Assembly (NCBI GenBank): GCA_030427585.1
Contig: JAUIBW010000009.1
Coordinates: 1 to 64,000 of the forward strand
Direction: 5' to 3'
Length of the DNA: 64,000 nucleotides
Source of the DNA: Bacteroidia bacterium
GTDB lineage: Bacteria > Bacteroidota > Bacteroidia > Flavobacteriales > Flavobacteriaceae
Both the position numbers and the translations under genes were made by a program. Below are positions 17,423 through 25,708 of this stretch, in pieces. Position 1 is the stretch's first letter; every line of letters starts with the position of its first letter. The notes beneath the pieces were generated by a model that was not told where the DNA came from, made no database searches, and saw only the letters and a list, made by a program, of their open reading frames with translations.

Positions 17423-18100
17423 TTAGTTAACTTCAACAATTTTTCCGCCTAAAAATTTTTTAGTATCTTTTTGTTTCGGATCCCCATAAATTCTTATAGT
17501 TCCTCCTGCATTAGTATTTGCTTTGACATAATCTTTAGCATTTACTTCTGCTACTCCACCAGCACTAATTTTTACTTGTGTTTTTTTTGTTTCAAGTTCA
17601 CTGCCATAATACTTTCCTCCAGAATTAATAACAACTTCCTGTTCTTTAGCTATACCTTCTAAGTGTACCTCTCCGCCAGTAACCGCTTTAACAAATATTA
17701 TTTCTGTTTCAGCTTTTGCTTGTATAACTGCTCCTTCCTGAGCTCTAAGATCAAGTTTATTTCTATTAAGAATATCTTTTACTTCTACCGTTGACCCCTC
17801 ATTAGCATCAATTTTTCTAAGTTCTTCATAATGAACCAAAACTTCGGTATTACTTTTATCCCACAGATTATCTAAAGACATTCTAATTTTTAAAATAAGA
17901 CCTTCTTGAATAATTTCTACGTCGTATCTCTTATAACCAGTAACTATAACTTTATGTTTATCACTTTTAACAAGAGTTACCTTTATTTTATCAAAAACTT
18001 TTACTTCTGTAAAATAATCTAGATTTTTGGTTTTAACATCTTCTTGTGCCTGTACTAAAGCAACCCATAAAAACACAAAAAGAAATATCAATTTTTTCAT
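17423..18100 (-). CDS. Secreted head-GIN domain (DUF2807) protein
   Basis: The 225-residue protein has a signal peptide (MKKLIFLFVFLWVALVQAQ) and then a repetitive beta-strand body with alternating short strands and Gly turns (VEVKDILNRNKLDLRAQEGAVIQAKAETEIIFVKAVTGGEVHLEG, NAGGTIRIYGDPK). This is the right-handed beta-helix-like head-GIN domain common in Bacteroidota, with the usual ending ...GGTIRIYGDPK. Its role is unknown; an older name is putative auto-transporter adhesin. It sits between rnr and the LysE gene on the same strand. Confidence 0.82.
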   Translation of the reverse strand: MKKLIFLFVFLWVALVQAQEDVKTKNLDYFTEVKVFDKIKVTLVKSDKHKVIVTGYKRYDVEIIQEGLILKIRMSLDNLWDKSNTEVLVHYEELRKIDANEGSTVEVKDILNRNKLDLRAQEGAVIQAKAETEIIFVKAVTGGEVHLEGIAKEQEVVINSGGKYYGSELETKKTQVKISAGGVAEVNAKDYVKANTNAGGTIRIYGDPKQKDTKKFLGGKIVEVN

Positions 18101-18167
18101 CGCCCTATTTTTAAGATTTATATTTCAATTTTGATCTTAAGCAAAATAAACGACACTAATTTTTTGA

Positions 18168-20369
18168 TTATTTTATTTCTTCCTTGTTTCCTAACAAGGT
18201 AAAATCTAAGTGTCTTTTTATAAGATCAGCATTTTTTACTTTTACATATACCTCATTTCCTAATTGGTATACTTTTTTGGTTTGTTGTCCTATAATAGCG
18301 TATTCATCTTGATCAAAAACATAGTGATCATCACTCATGTCTCGCAGACGAATCATACCTTCGCATTTATTACTAATAATTTCTACATAAATTCCCCATT
18401 CGGTAACCCCAGAGATAACTCCTAAAAACTGCTCATCTTCATGATCTTTCATAAACTTTATCTGCATAAACTTTATAGAATCACGTTCTGCACTGGCAGC
18501 TAGATTTTCCATATTACTACTGTGATTACATTTTTCTTCATATTCATCTTCTGCAACAGATTTTCCTTTATCCAGATAATGCTGTAACAAACGGTGTGCC
18601 ATAACATCGGGATATCTTCGTATTGGCGAAGTAAAATGTGAATAATAATCAAATGCTAGTCCATAATGGCCAATGTTATGAGTGGTATATTCTGCCTTAC
18701 TCATACTACGTATCGCTAAAGTATCAACTAAATTTTGTTCTTTTTTACCTTGAACATCTTTTAATAACCCGTTTAACGATTTGGTAGTGGTTTTTCGATC
18801 TCTAAGATCTAATTTATATCCAAATCTCCCAATAATATTTTGTAGTGCTGCTAATTTTTCGTCATTAGGTTCATCATGAACCCTATAAATAAATGTTTTT
18901 TTAGGATTTTGCTTTCCTATGAATTCTGCGACCTTTTTATTAGCTAATAGCATAAACTCCTCAATAAGTTTATTGGCGTCTTTAGAAGTCTTAAAAAATA
19001 CTCCTACAGGTTCGTTATTTTCGTTTAGACTAAACTTTACTTCTACTTTATCAAAAGAAATAGCTCCTTCGCTCATTCGTTTACCTCGCATAATTTTGGC
19101 AAGCTCATCTAATTTAAGTATTGCATAGGCTATTTTTTGATCGGTTTTATATTCTTTTCTGGTAAGCGAAATTTCTGTTGGAATTACATTATCCCGAGTT
19201 TCTATAATATGTTGTGCTTCTTCATATGCAAATCTTGCATCAGAATAGGTCACCGTTCTTCCAAACCATTGGTTTCTAATTTCTGCTTTATCATTTAATT
19301 CAAACACTGCAGAAAATGTATATTTCTCTTCATTTGGTCTTAAGGAACAGGCATTATTAGATAAAACCTCGGGTAACATAGGTACTACCCTATCTACCAG
19401 ATATACAGATGTTGCTCTCTCATAAGCTTCGTCATCGAGTATTGTTCCTGGTTTTACATAATGTGATACATCTGCAATATGAATTCCTACTTCATAATTA
19501 CCATTTTCTAAAACCTGAAATGATAATGCATCATCAAAATCTTTGGCATCTTTAGGATCAATAGTAAACGTAAGAATTTTTCTCATATCCCTACGATTCT
19601 TGATTTCTGATTCCTGAATAGATGTATCTAAAGTGTTAGCATAATTCTCGACTTCCTCAGGAAACTCATAGGGGAGACCATACTGAGCTAAAATAGCATG
19701 TATCTCGGTATTATGTTCTCCTGGTTTACCTAATACTTTTATTACTTTTCCAAAAGGTGAGTCTGCTTTTTCTGGCCAGTCTTCTAGTTTTACTAACACT
19801 TTATCTCCATTCTCAGCATCGGCTATTTTATTCTTGGGTATAAAAATATCAGTATACATTTTGCCGTCTTGCATGCTTACAAAAGCATAATTCTTTTGAA
19901 TATCTATTACACCAACAAACTCACTTCTTTTTCGAGAAATAATCCTCGAAATCTCTCCTTCACTCTTTCCTCTTCGTTTTCTACGATACACATAAACCTC
20001 TACTTCATCCCCGTTTAACGCTTTATTAAGGTTGTTATTTGGAATAAAAATATCATCTTCCAGATCTTTTACAATTACATATCCCGTGCCTTTTGAAGTG
20101 ATTTCTAAAATACCTGTATAGGTATTAATATTGGGTATGATTTTGAATTTTCCTTTATCTACTTCTTCTATCTGTTTTTTAGCAGCGAGCTGAGATAATT
20201 TTTTTATAATCTGGTTCCTACTACTTGCATCATCTACTTTTAATTTTGATGCGATTTGCTTATAATTAAAACTTTTATTTGATTCAGATTTTAATATTTT
20301 AAGTATTTCCTGGGTAATATTCTCTATTTTAGGTGACTTCTTTTTTCTTCTTCTACTCTTTCTTTTCAT
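18168..20369 (-). CDS. rnr: Ribonuclease R (RNB-family 3'-5' exoribonuclease)
   Basis: The 733-residue protein begins with a basic Arg/Lys tail and a winged-helix-like region. Cold-shock domains follow (about 70-220), then the RNB catalytic domain with TIDPKDAKDFDDALS (Asp cluster near residue 278) and HIADVSHYV. A final S1 domain (about 645-720, GVISGVTEWGIYVEI) completes the order known for RNase R. It degrades structured RNA processively and takes part in RNA quality control. The gene faces away from the candidate origin region at 21157-21696. Confidence 0.95.
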   Translation of the reverse strand: MKRKSRRRKKKSPKIENITQEILKILKSESNKSFNYKQIASKLKVDDASSRNQIIKKLSQLAAKKQIEEVDKGKFKIIPNINTYTGILEITSKGTGYVIVKDLEDDIFIPNNNLNKALNGDEVEVYVYRRKRRGKSEGEISRIISRKRSEFVGVIDIQKNYAFVSMQDGKMYTDIFIPKNKIADAENGDKVLVKLEDWPEKADSPFGKVIKVLGKPGEHNTEIHAILAQYGLPYEFPEEVENYANTLDTSIQESEIKNRRDMRKILTFTIDPKDAKDFDDALSFQVLENGNYEVGIHIADVSHYVKPGTILDDEAYERATSVYLVDRVVPMLPEVLSNNACSLRPNEEKYTFSAVFELNDKAEIRNQWFGRTVTYSDARFAYEEAQHIIETRDNVIPTEISLTRKEYKTDQKIAYAILKLDELAKIMRGKRMSEGAISFDKVEVKFSLNENNEPVGVFFKTSKDANKLIEEFMLLANKKVAEFIGKQNPKKTFIYRVHDEPNDEKLAALQNIIGRFGYKLDLRDRKTTTKSLNGLLKDVQGKKEQNLVDTLAIRSMSKAEYTTHNIGHYGLAFDYYSHFTSPIRRYPDVMAHRLLQHYLDKGKSVAEDEYEEKCNHSSNMENLAASAERDSIKFMQIKFMKDHEDEQFLGVISGVTEWGIYVEIISNKCEGMIRLRDMSDDHYVFDQDEYAIIGQQTKKVYQLGNEVYVKVKNADLIKRHLDFTLLGNKEEIK

Positions 20370-20608
20370 TAATGTCTATTCTATATATTTATGATAAAAG
20401 TACAGTTTATCTTTTAACATCTATAATTTTAACTTTAAACTTTTATTAATACGCAAATCATATTACCATCAAACAGCTCTAAAATCCATTATCTGTAAAT
20501 CAAGATATTACATCAAAAAAAAGTATACAAATACAGTTATTTTTCTTAAAATTTACTTAATTTTAGTACACTAGGATTAGATTTTATCCGTTTACTATTT
20601 AATTGGAT

Positions 20609-20788
20609 ATGCACAAAATGAAAAAAATACATAAAATTATATTACTCTTCATACTCATATTTCTATTGGGCATATATTCGTTTACCTTATACATTAATAA
20701 TACAATAGATCATAAAAAAGATACTTTAGAAGGATCAGAAATAAATAGTTCTGTAAAAACCGATCGTGAAGCCAGTCAAATCAATTAA
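20609..20788 (+). CDS. Possible small single-pass membrane protein
   Basis: From ATG 20609 the frame gives about 59 residues: basic residues, a hydrophobic helix (IILLFILIFLLGIYSFTLYI), and a short polar tail. A TTG six bases upstream is also open. It lies alone in the rnr to rpiB region. It has the shape of a real small membrane protein but no family recognition supports it. Confidence 0.45.
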   Translation: MHKMKKIHKIILLFILIFLLGIYSFTLYINNTIDHKKDTLEGSEINSSVKTDREASQIN

Positions 20789-20916
20789 TCTTTTACTATA
20801 AAAAATTATTTATCAATCTAAGAGAAATTGATATTCATTTTGATTCGTATCAATTTGATTGTTACGCTTATTTTGTATCTTGTAGAAATAAAATTATCAA
20901 GGAATAATTTTAAGAA

Positions 20917-21156
20917 ATGAAAGATTTTATTACTATTAAAACATATACATATCCTTTTGAGTATGCTATACTCAAACTACTTCTTGATCAAGAAGGTATT
21001 TCTTATTTCTTCGAAAATGAAACAATGATCGGTGTTTTTCCTTTCTACTCAAACGCATTGGGAGGTATTAATCTAAAAGTTCATCAAAGAGACAAAAATA
21101 AAGTACTTCAGATTATAAGTGATCTTAACACAAATTCTCATCTTAGAATTGTATAA
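20917..21156 (+). CDS. DUF2007-like putative signal transducing protein
   Basis: The 79-residue protein has the compact pattern of DUF2007: an opening strand (FITIKTYTYPFEYAILKLLLDQEGISYFFENE), a Gly-containing strand (NALGGINLKVHQRDKNKVLQIISDL), and no signal peptide. The fold is related to PII-like small regulators by family description only. It is located just before the 540-base non-coding gap. The function is unknown. Confidence 0.7.
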   Translation: MKDFITIKTYTYPFEYAILKLLLDQEGISYFFENETMIGVFPFYSNALGGINLKVHQRDKNKVLQIISDLNTNSHLRIV

Positions 21157-21696
21157 ATCAGTACTTATATTTTCTTTATAGTTTTCAACATATATTAAAT
21201 ATATCTTTTTCTTTTTTAAAAATTTTAAATTAATAGTGATGATTATAATATAGTGTGGATAGCGGTATAACTTTTTTAAGTTTTATTTGTTTTTTAAGTT
21301 AAATTTAATTTTAAAAAAAATATGAACAGGATATCATTATTCTAATTGCTTGAAAATGTTCTAAAAGTCAAATTTAATCAACAGCTGTTAATAGTTAATC
21401 AACATCTTAAATTTTTAATATTATTACGGTAAAACCGCAGTTCATAACATTGACTTAACATTTGAAAACTTAGCTAAAAAAATAGGGTTTAAAATTTTGA
21501 TTTCTTCCTGTTACACTTGTATTCTAATAAAAATTAAAACTACCAAAAAAACTTTATGAATTTTAAGAACTGTTTATTCACATTCAGTGTTAACAGATGG
21601 TTATGAGTTATTAACATTACCGTAATATTGGGTTAAATTATTGTTTTTTTGAAGTTTACTTTTTTTAGATTAAATTATCTTTGCTTAACTAATGAA
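21157..21696. other. Gene-free AT-rich interval with DnaA-box-like motifs: candidate oriC
   Basis: No coding frame of interest lies in these 540 bases. They contain TTATTCACA at 21574-21582, which fits the DnaA-box consensus TTATnCACA, and TGTGGATAG at 21254-21262, which matches the reverse box at 8 of 9 positions. Repeated TTAACA/TGTTAA strings (for example near 21387, 21455 and 21590) and long A/T runs surround them. The interval lies between divergently transcribed rnr and rpiB, about 16 kb from the parS cluster and 4 kb from rnpA. Promoters for rpiB occupy the right end. Confidence 0.45.
21676..21683 (+). promoter_or_regulatory. -7 element of the rpiB promoter
   Basis: TATCTTTG is a perfect TAnnTTTG 13 bases upstream of ATG 21697. 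It lies inside the longer open frame that starts with TTG at 21649, so that upstream start would precede the promoter and is rejected. Confidence 0.6.
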
Positions 21697-22143
21697 ATGA
21701 ACAAAAAAATGAAAGTAGCTATTGGAAATGATCATGCAGGAACTGAATATAAATTTGCAATTGTAGAATATTTAGAATCTGAGGGTATCGAAATTACTAA
21801 CTACGGCACTAATGAAAATAATAGTGTTGATTATCCAGATTTTGTACATCCTGTAGCAAAAGATGTAAACACTGAAAAAGTTAATTTTGGAATTTTAATC
21901 TGCGGAAGCGGAAATGGTGTTGCTATGACAGCTAATAAATACAATAATGTTAGAGCCGGACTATGCTGGACAAAAGAGATTACAGAATTAACTAGACTTC
22001 ATAATGATGCTAATATCATATGTATTCCTGCAAGATTTACATCCCTACCTCAAGCTGTTGAAATGGTAAAAACATTCTTAGCAACAAAATTTGAAGGAGG
22101 TAGACATTTAAATAGAGTTCATAAAATACCAATGTGTATTTAG
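21697..22143 (+). CDS. rpiB: Ribose 5-phosphate isomerase B
   Basis: From ATG 21697 the product is 148 residues; a second ATG at 21709 gives the classic MKVAIGNDHAG start. The active-site features are GNDHAG near residue 8, the ICGSGNGVAMTANK loop near 70 (the Cys base lies in CGSG), and RAGLCW near 90. It interconverts ribulose 5-phosphate and ribose 5-phosphate in the pentose phosphate pathway. It heads a tight run with the CDF transporter (3-base gap) and ElaA gene. LacA/LacB paralogues are less likely from the motifs. Confidence 0.92.
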   Translation: MNKKMKVAIGNDHAGTEYKFAIVEYLESEGIEITNYGTNENNSVDYPDFVHPVAKDVNTEKVNFGILICGSGNGVAMTANKYNNVRAGLCWTKEITELTRLHNDANIICIPARFTSLPQAVEMVKTFLATKFEGGRHLNRVHKIPMCI

Positions 22144-22146
22144 CCT

Positions 22147-23064
22147 ATGGTAAAAATTCATGCCCATACCCATTCATATTCTCATGATACACTTACTGGG
22201 CGTAATTTATTATTTTCTATTCTCTTAAATATTGGGATTACAGTTGCCCAAGTAGTCGGTGGCTTGATTTCCGGTAGTCTTTCTTTATTGTCAGATGCAT
22301 TACATAATTTTAGTGATGTACTTTCTTTACTAGTTAGCTTTTTTGCTAATCGATTAGCAAAAAGAGAAGCTTCTATTAAAAGAACTTTTGGTTTTAAAAG
22401 AGCAGAAATCATGGCAGCGTTTATAAATGCTATTTCATTAGTTGTGATAGCTATTATTCTTGTGTTTGAAGCCATAGAGCGATTACTAAATCCACAAGAA
22501 ATAAGTGCACATGTTGTAATTATTCTTTCTATAGTAGCAATTTTTGGAAATGGACTAAGTGTTTTGCTTTTAAGAAGAGATAGTAAGGTAAATATGAATA
22601 TGAGGTCGGCATATTTACACCTGGTAACAGATTTAATGGCTTCTTTTGCAGTTTTGATAGGGGGATTGTTAATGAAGTTTTATCAACTATTTTGGGTAGA
22701 TAGCTTGTTAACTTTTGTAATTGCAATTTATCTGATTATTGTAGGCTATGATCTCTTAAAAAAATCATTTAAAGTATTAATGTTATATACTCCTGATACT
22801 ATTAAGTTAAAAGAAATAGTAAGAGTAATTAATGCTTTGCCAAAGGTTAAAAGTATACATCACATACATGTGTGGCAACTTAGCGAAGAAGAAACACATT
22901 TAGAAGCGCATGTGGATTTTGATAGTGATATTTTAGTTTCAGAATTTGGAGAAATACTTAGCACTATTGAAAATATACTTTATAAAGATTTTAAAATCAA
23001 CCATGTTACGCTGCAGCCAGAATATGGAAATAAGGATAATAAAGATATTATTGTACAGGATTAA
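22147..23064 (+). CDS. Cation diffusion facilitator (CzcD-type) metal exporter
   Basis: The 305-residue membrane protein has a His-rich N-terminus (KIHAHTHSYSH), about six helices, and the transport-site motifs SDALHNFSDV (about 50-60) and HLVTD (about 157-161). A cytosolic C-terminal domain follows (KVKSIHHIHVWQLSEEETHLEAHVDF). Such proteins exchange Zn or related divalent cations for protons to detoxify the cytoplasm. It starts 3 bases after the rpiB stop and ends 5 bases before the acetyltransferase, so the three genes form one transcript. The metal specificity is not determined. Confidence 0.9.
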   Translation: MVKIHAHTHSYSHDTLTGRNLLFSILLNIGITVAQVVGGLISGSLSLLSDALHNFSDVLSLLVSFFANRLAKREASIKRTFGFKRAEIMAAFINAISLVVIAIILVFEAIERLLNPQEISAHVVIILSIVAIFGNGLSVLLLRRDSKVNMNMRSAYLHLVTDLMASFAVLIGGLLMKFYQLFWVDSLLTFVIAIYLIIVGYDLLKKSFKVLMLYTPDTIKLKEIVRVINALPKVKSIHHIHVWQLSEEETHLEAHVDFDSDILVSEFGEILSTIENILYKDFKINHVTLQPEYGNKDNKDIIVQD

Positions 23065-23069
23065 AAAAT

Positions 23070-23516
23070 ATGGATATCAAATTTAAAGTTAAACGTTTTG
23101 ATGAACTCTCTGGATTAGAAGTATATAAAATTTTGCGCTTACGCGCAGAGGTGTTTATAGTAGAGCAGGAGTGTATCTATCAAGACATTGATGATAAAGA
23201 TCAAAAAGCACTTCATGTGGTGGGATATAAAGACGAAAAGATTGTTGCTTATACACGATTATTCGATGCAGGTGATTATTTTAAGGATACTAGTTTTGGA
23301 AGAGTAGTCATACCTAAAAAAGAAAGGCAGTATGGATATGGTCACAAACTAATTAAAGAATGTGTGAGTGCTATAGAAATATATTTTAAAACCAAAGTAA
23401 TTAAAATATCTGCCCAAACATATTTAAAAAAATTTTACGAAACACATGGTTTTAAACAAATAGGAGAAGAGTATCTCGAAGATGGCATTCCTCATATTGG
23501 TATGGTTAGAGAATAA
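23070..23516 (+). CDS. ElaA-type GNAT N-acetyltransferase
   Basis: The 148-residue protein opens with the ElaA pattern FDELSGLEVYKILRLRAEVFIVEQECIYQDIDDKDQKALHV and contains the acetyl-CoA loop VVIPKKERQYGYGHKLIKE (about 75-93). The C-terminal ISAQTYLKKFYETHGFKQIGEEYLEDGIPHIGM closes the GNAT core. It is a single-domain protein at the end of the rpiB run and is followed by a perfect palindromic terminator. The acceptor is unknown. Confidence 0.88.
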   Translation: MDIKFKVKRFDELSGLEVYKILRLRAEVFIVEQECIYQDIDDKDQKALHVVGYKDEKIVAYTRLFDAGDYFKDTSFGRVVIPKKERQYGYGHKLIKECVSAIEIYFKTKVIKISAQTYLKKFYETHGFKQIGEEYLEDGIPHIGMVRE

Positions 23517-23520
23517 ATAA

Positions 23521-23544
23521 AGGCGCATTAAATTTAATGCGCCT
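23521..23544. terminator. Bidirectional terminator between elaA-like and ctpA-like genes
   Basis: A 24-base perfect palindrome, with 12-base arms beginning AGGCGCATTAAA, followed by TTTATC and preceded by an A-rich run. It serves two convergent genes. Confidence 0.85.
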
Positions 23545-23550
23545 TTATCT

Positions 23551-25173
23551 TTATTTTAAAAGGTCTTCGTACTTATTTTTATTACCCAGTATTTCCTGAC
23601 TTTTAGCTACTTCTGGGTTATGTGTTACATAGTAATTATACAATCCTTCACGATAGAAATAACGTTTAATAATCTCATCTGTTAGTAAATTAACAATTTC
23701 GGTCTTATAAGTGTCTAAGGCTGTTTGTTTAGAAGTATTTATCGAAGCAATAAGAGTGTTATAAGTTGTGATTATGTCTTTATCAAACTTTTCTTTTTTT
23801 GCTATTTCTAATGATTTTTTAAATGATTTTTCGGTTTCAGTCTCAAAATTAAACTCACTTCGTTTTACAAAACTTTTAAAATCTTCATAATCTTTATCTG
23901 TAAATTTAAAATCAGAGGGTTTTTTTAATTGATGAGAATAATAATATTTTGTTCCATATTCAAAAATGGCATCAGATCGCAATAAAGCTGTAGTAATTTC
24001 ACTAAATTTAGAAGTTTCTAATTCAATATCAGGCTGTATACCACCACCATCATACACTGTTCTTCCGTTTCTGGTTTTAAAGGCTTTAAAATCTTGCTCA
24101 TTGATGCGTACAGCATTATTATTTTTATCACGATTCCAATAATCTAATGCCTGAATACATCTTCCACTTGGGGTATAATATCTAGAAATAGTAATTTTTA
24201 ATTGAGTACCATAGGTTAATTTTTTTGGTCGCTGTACTAATCCTTTACCAAAACTTCTCGCACCAATAACTACTCCTCTATCAAGATCCTGAATACTACC
24301 TGCAACAATTTCACTTGCCGATGCACTTCTTCCGTTTACTAATACCACTAAGGGAATCTGGATATCAATAGGTTCTCTCTTTGTAAAATATTCTTTATTA
24401 TATTTTTTAACGACTGATTTTGTAGTAGTGATTAACTCTCCTTTTGGCACAAAAATATTAGTAACATTTATAGCTTCACTTAATAAACCACCAGGGTTAC
24501 CTCTTAGATCTAAAATTACTTTATTAGCTCCTTTGGCTTTTAAATCTTTTAAAGCATCAATAGTTTCACTAGAGGCTTTGTTATTAAATTTTGATAATAC
24601 AATATATCCGGTATTATCGTCTAGCATTGTATAAAAAGGAACAGCATCTACTTCTATTTCTTCTCGTGTTAATACCGTAGTTTTAGTTACTCCCTGTCTT
24701 TTATAGGTAATGTCAACTTTGGTTCCACTGGCTCCTTTAAGAAGTTCTCCTGCATCATCTTTAAAATCGGATACTTTTACATCTCCTATTTGTATAATTT
24801 CATCACCAGCTTTAAGACCAGCTTTATCTGCAGGATAACCTTTATAAGGTTCTATGATAATAATTTTATCTTTTATCGTTTTTACAGAGGATCCAATGCC
24901 TGTATATTCTCCTGCATTACGTATTTTTGAAGCTTCAACATCCTGCTCGTTCCAATATTTAGTATAGGGATCCAAATCATCTAACATGGCTTTGATTGCT
25001 GTATCCATTAATTCTGCAGGATTTGTTTCATCTACATAATTCATGTTTAATTCTTTGAACATAGTAGTGAAAATTTCAATCTGCTTAGCGATTTCAAAAA
25101 AATCTGACTTAAAACTTACTGTAGATAGTAAGATAATTACAGCAGCTACGGGGTAGATAATTCTATTCTTCAT
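23551..25173 (-). CDS. C-terminal processing protease (S41A, CtpA-like)
   Basis: From ATG 25173 the protein has 540 residues with a signal anchor (IIYPVAAVIILLSTVSF). An N-terminal helical region precedes a PDZ domain (about 85-170, GDEIIQIGDVKVSD). The catalytic domain carries the Ser in NGRSASASEIVAG and the Lys in SFGKGLVQ, the S41 Ser/Lys dyad. It probably cleaves exported proteins in the periplasm. The longer frame with eight extra residues is unlikely because the signal peptide would be displaced. rnpA lies 46 bases upstream on the same strand. Confidence 0.92.
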   Translation of the reverse strand: MKNRIIYPVAAVIILLSTVSFKSDFFEIAKQIEIFTTMFKELNMNYVDETNPAELMDTAIKAMLDDLDPYTKYWNEQDVEASKIRNAGEYTGIGSSVKTIKDKIIIIEPYKGYPADKAGLKAGDEIIQIGDVKVSDFKDDAGELLKGASGTKVDITYKRQGVTKTTVLTREEIEVDAVPFYTMLDDNTGYIVLSKFNNKASSETIDALKDLKAKGANKVILDLRGNPGGLLSEAINVTNIFVPKGELITTTKSVVKKYNKEYFTKREPIDIQIPLVVLVNGRSASASEIVAGSIQDLDRGVVIGARSFGKGLVQRPKKLTYGTQLKITISRYYTPSGRCIQALDYWNRDKNNNAVRINEQDFKAFKTRNGRTVYDGGGIQPDIELETSKFSEITTALLRSDAIFEYGTKYYYSHQLKKPSDFKFTDKDYEDFKSFVKRSEFNFETETEKSFKKSLEIAKKEKFDKDIITTYNTLIASINTSKQTALDTYKTEIVNLLTDEIIKRYFYREGLYNYYVTHNPEVAKSQEILGNKNKYEDLLK

Positions 25174-25219
25174 TGATGTTTTCTTTAAATATTGCAAATC
25201 AAGTAAACATATGATGTTG

Positions 25220-25603
25220 CTATTTTGATTTTATTTCTTGTTCGACAAATTTTTGTAATATTCCTTTTATTTTAGATTCTATTAACGAATATTCGGGCAT
25301 TTCTTTACCTGAAAATAAAAACATAAAAGTGAATTGATGAGTAGTGTTGGGTACAATATACTTATTTTTTCTATAACTTTCACGCATTAAACGCTTTATA
25401 CAATTACGATCTACCGCTTTTTTAAAGTTACGTTTGCTAACCGATACGCCGGTCCTGATTTTAATACGCTCTTCAAAATTTGATTTCCTATATACTAATC
25501 TAACGGGATATTTGGATATAGATTTTCCTTCAGAGAAAAGTAATTCTATTTCCTTTTTGCTTTTTAATCTTTCTTTTTTATTAAAAGTAGCCTTCATTGG
25601 CAT
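25220..25603 (-). CDS. rnpA: Ribonuclease P protein component
   Basis: The 127-residue basic protein carries the RnpA signature as RTGVSVSKRNFKKAVDRNCIKRLMRESYR (about 50-80). It binds the RNase P RNA and helps to mature tRNA 5' ends. A start two residues later (25597) is equally possible. In many bacteria rnpA follows rpmH near oriC; here rpmH is absent but the gene is about 4 kb from the candidate origin. It is followed by the S41 protease gene. Confidence 0.93.
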   Translation of the reverse strand: MPMKATFNKKERLKSKKEIELLFSEGKSISKYPVRLVYRKSNFEERIKIRTGVSVSKRNFKKAVDRNCIKRLMRESYRKNKYIVPNTTHQFTFMFLFSGKEMPEYSLIESKIKGILQKFVEQEIKSK

Positions 25604-25637
25604 TAAATGTAGTAAATAGATTTTTTATGGAAGCAAT

Positions 25638-25666
25638 AAAAAAACCGGTACTAAAACCGGTTTTTT
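25638..25666 (-). terminator. Terminator of the M1 peptidase gene
   Basis: AAAACCGGT (25641-25649) pairs with ACCGGTTTT (25656-25664), with A- and T-runs outside. It lies 45 bases beyond the M1 peptidase stop, and upstream of rnpA. Confidence 0.8.
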
Positions 25667-25708
25667 AATAAGACTTTAGTCTATGTGATTTATTCTTATT
25701 AATAACAA

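Noticed and set aside
21649-21696. Longer rpiB start at TTG 21649
   Set aside because: The perfect promoter element at 21676-21683 lies inside this extension, so the shorter start is used.
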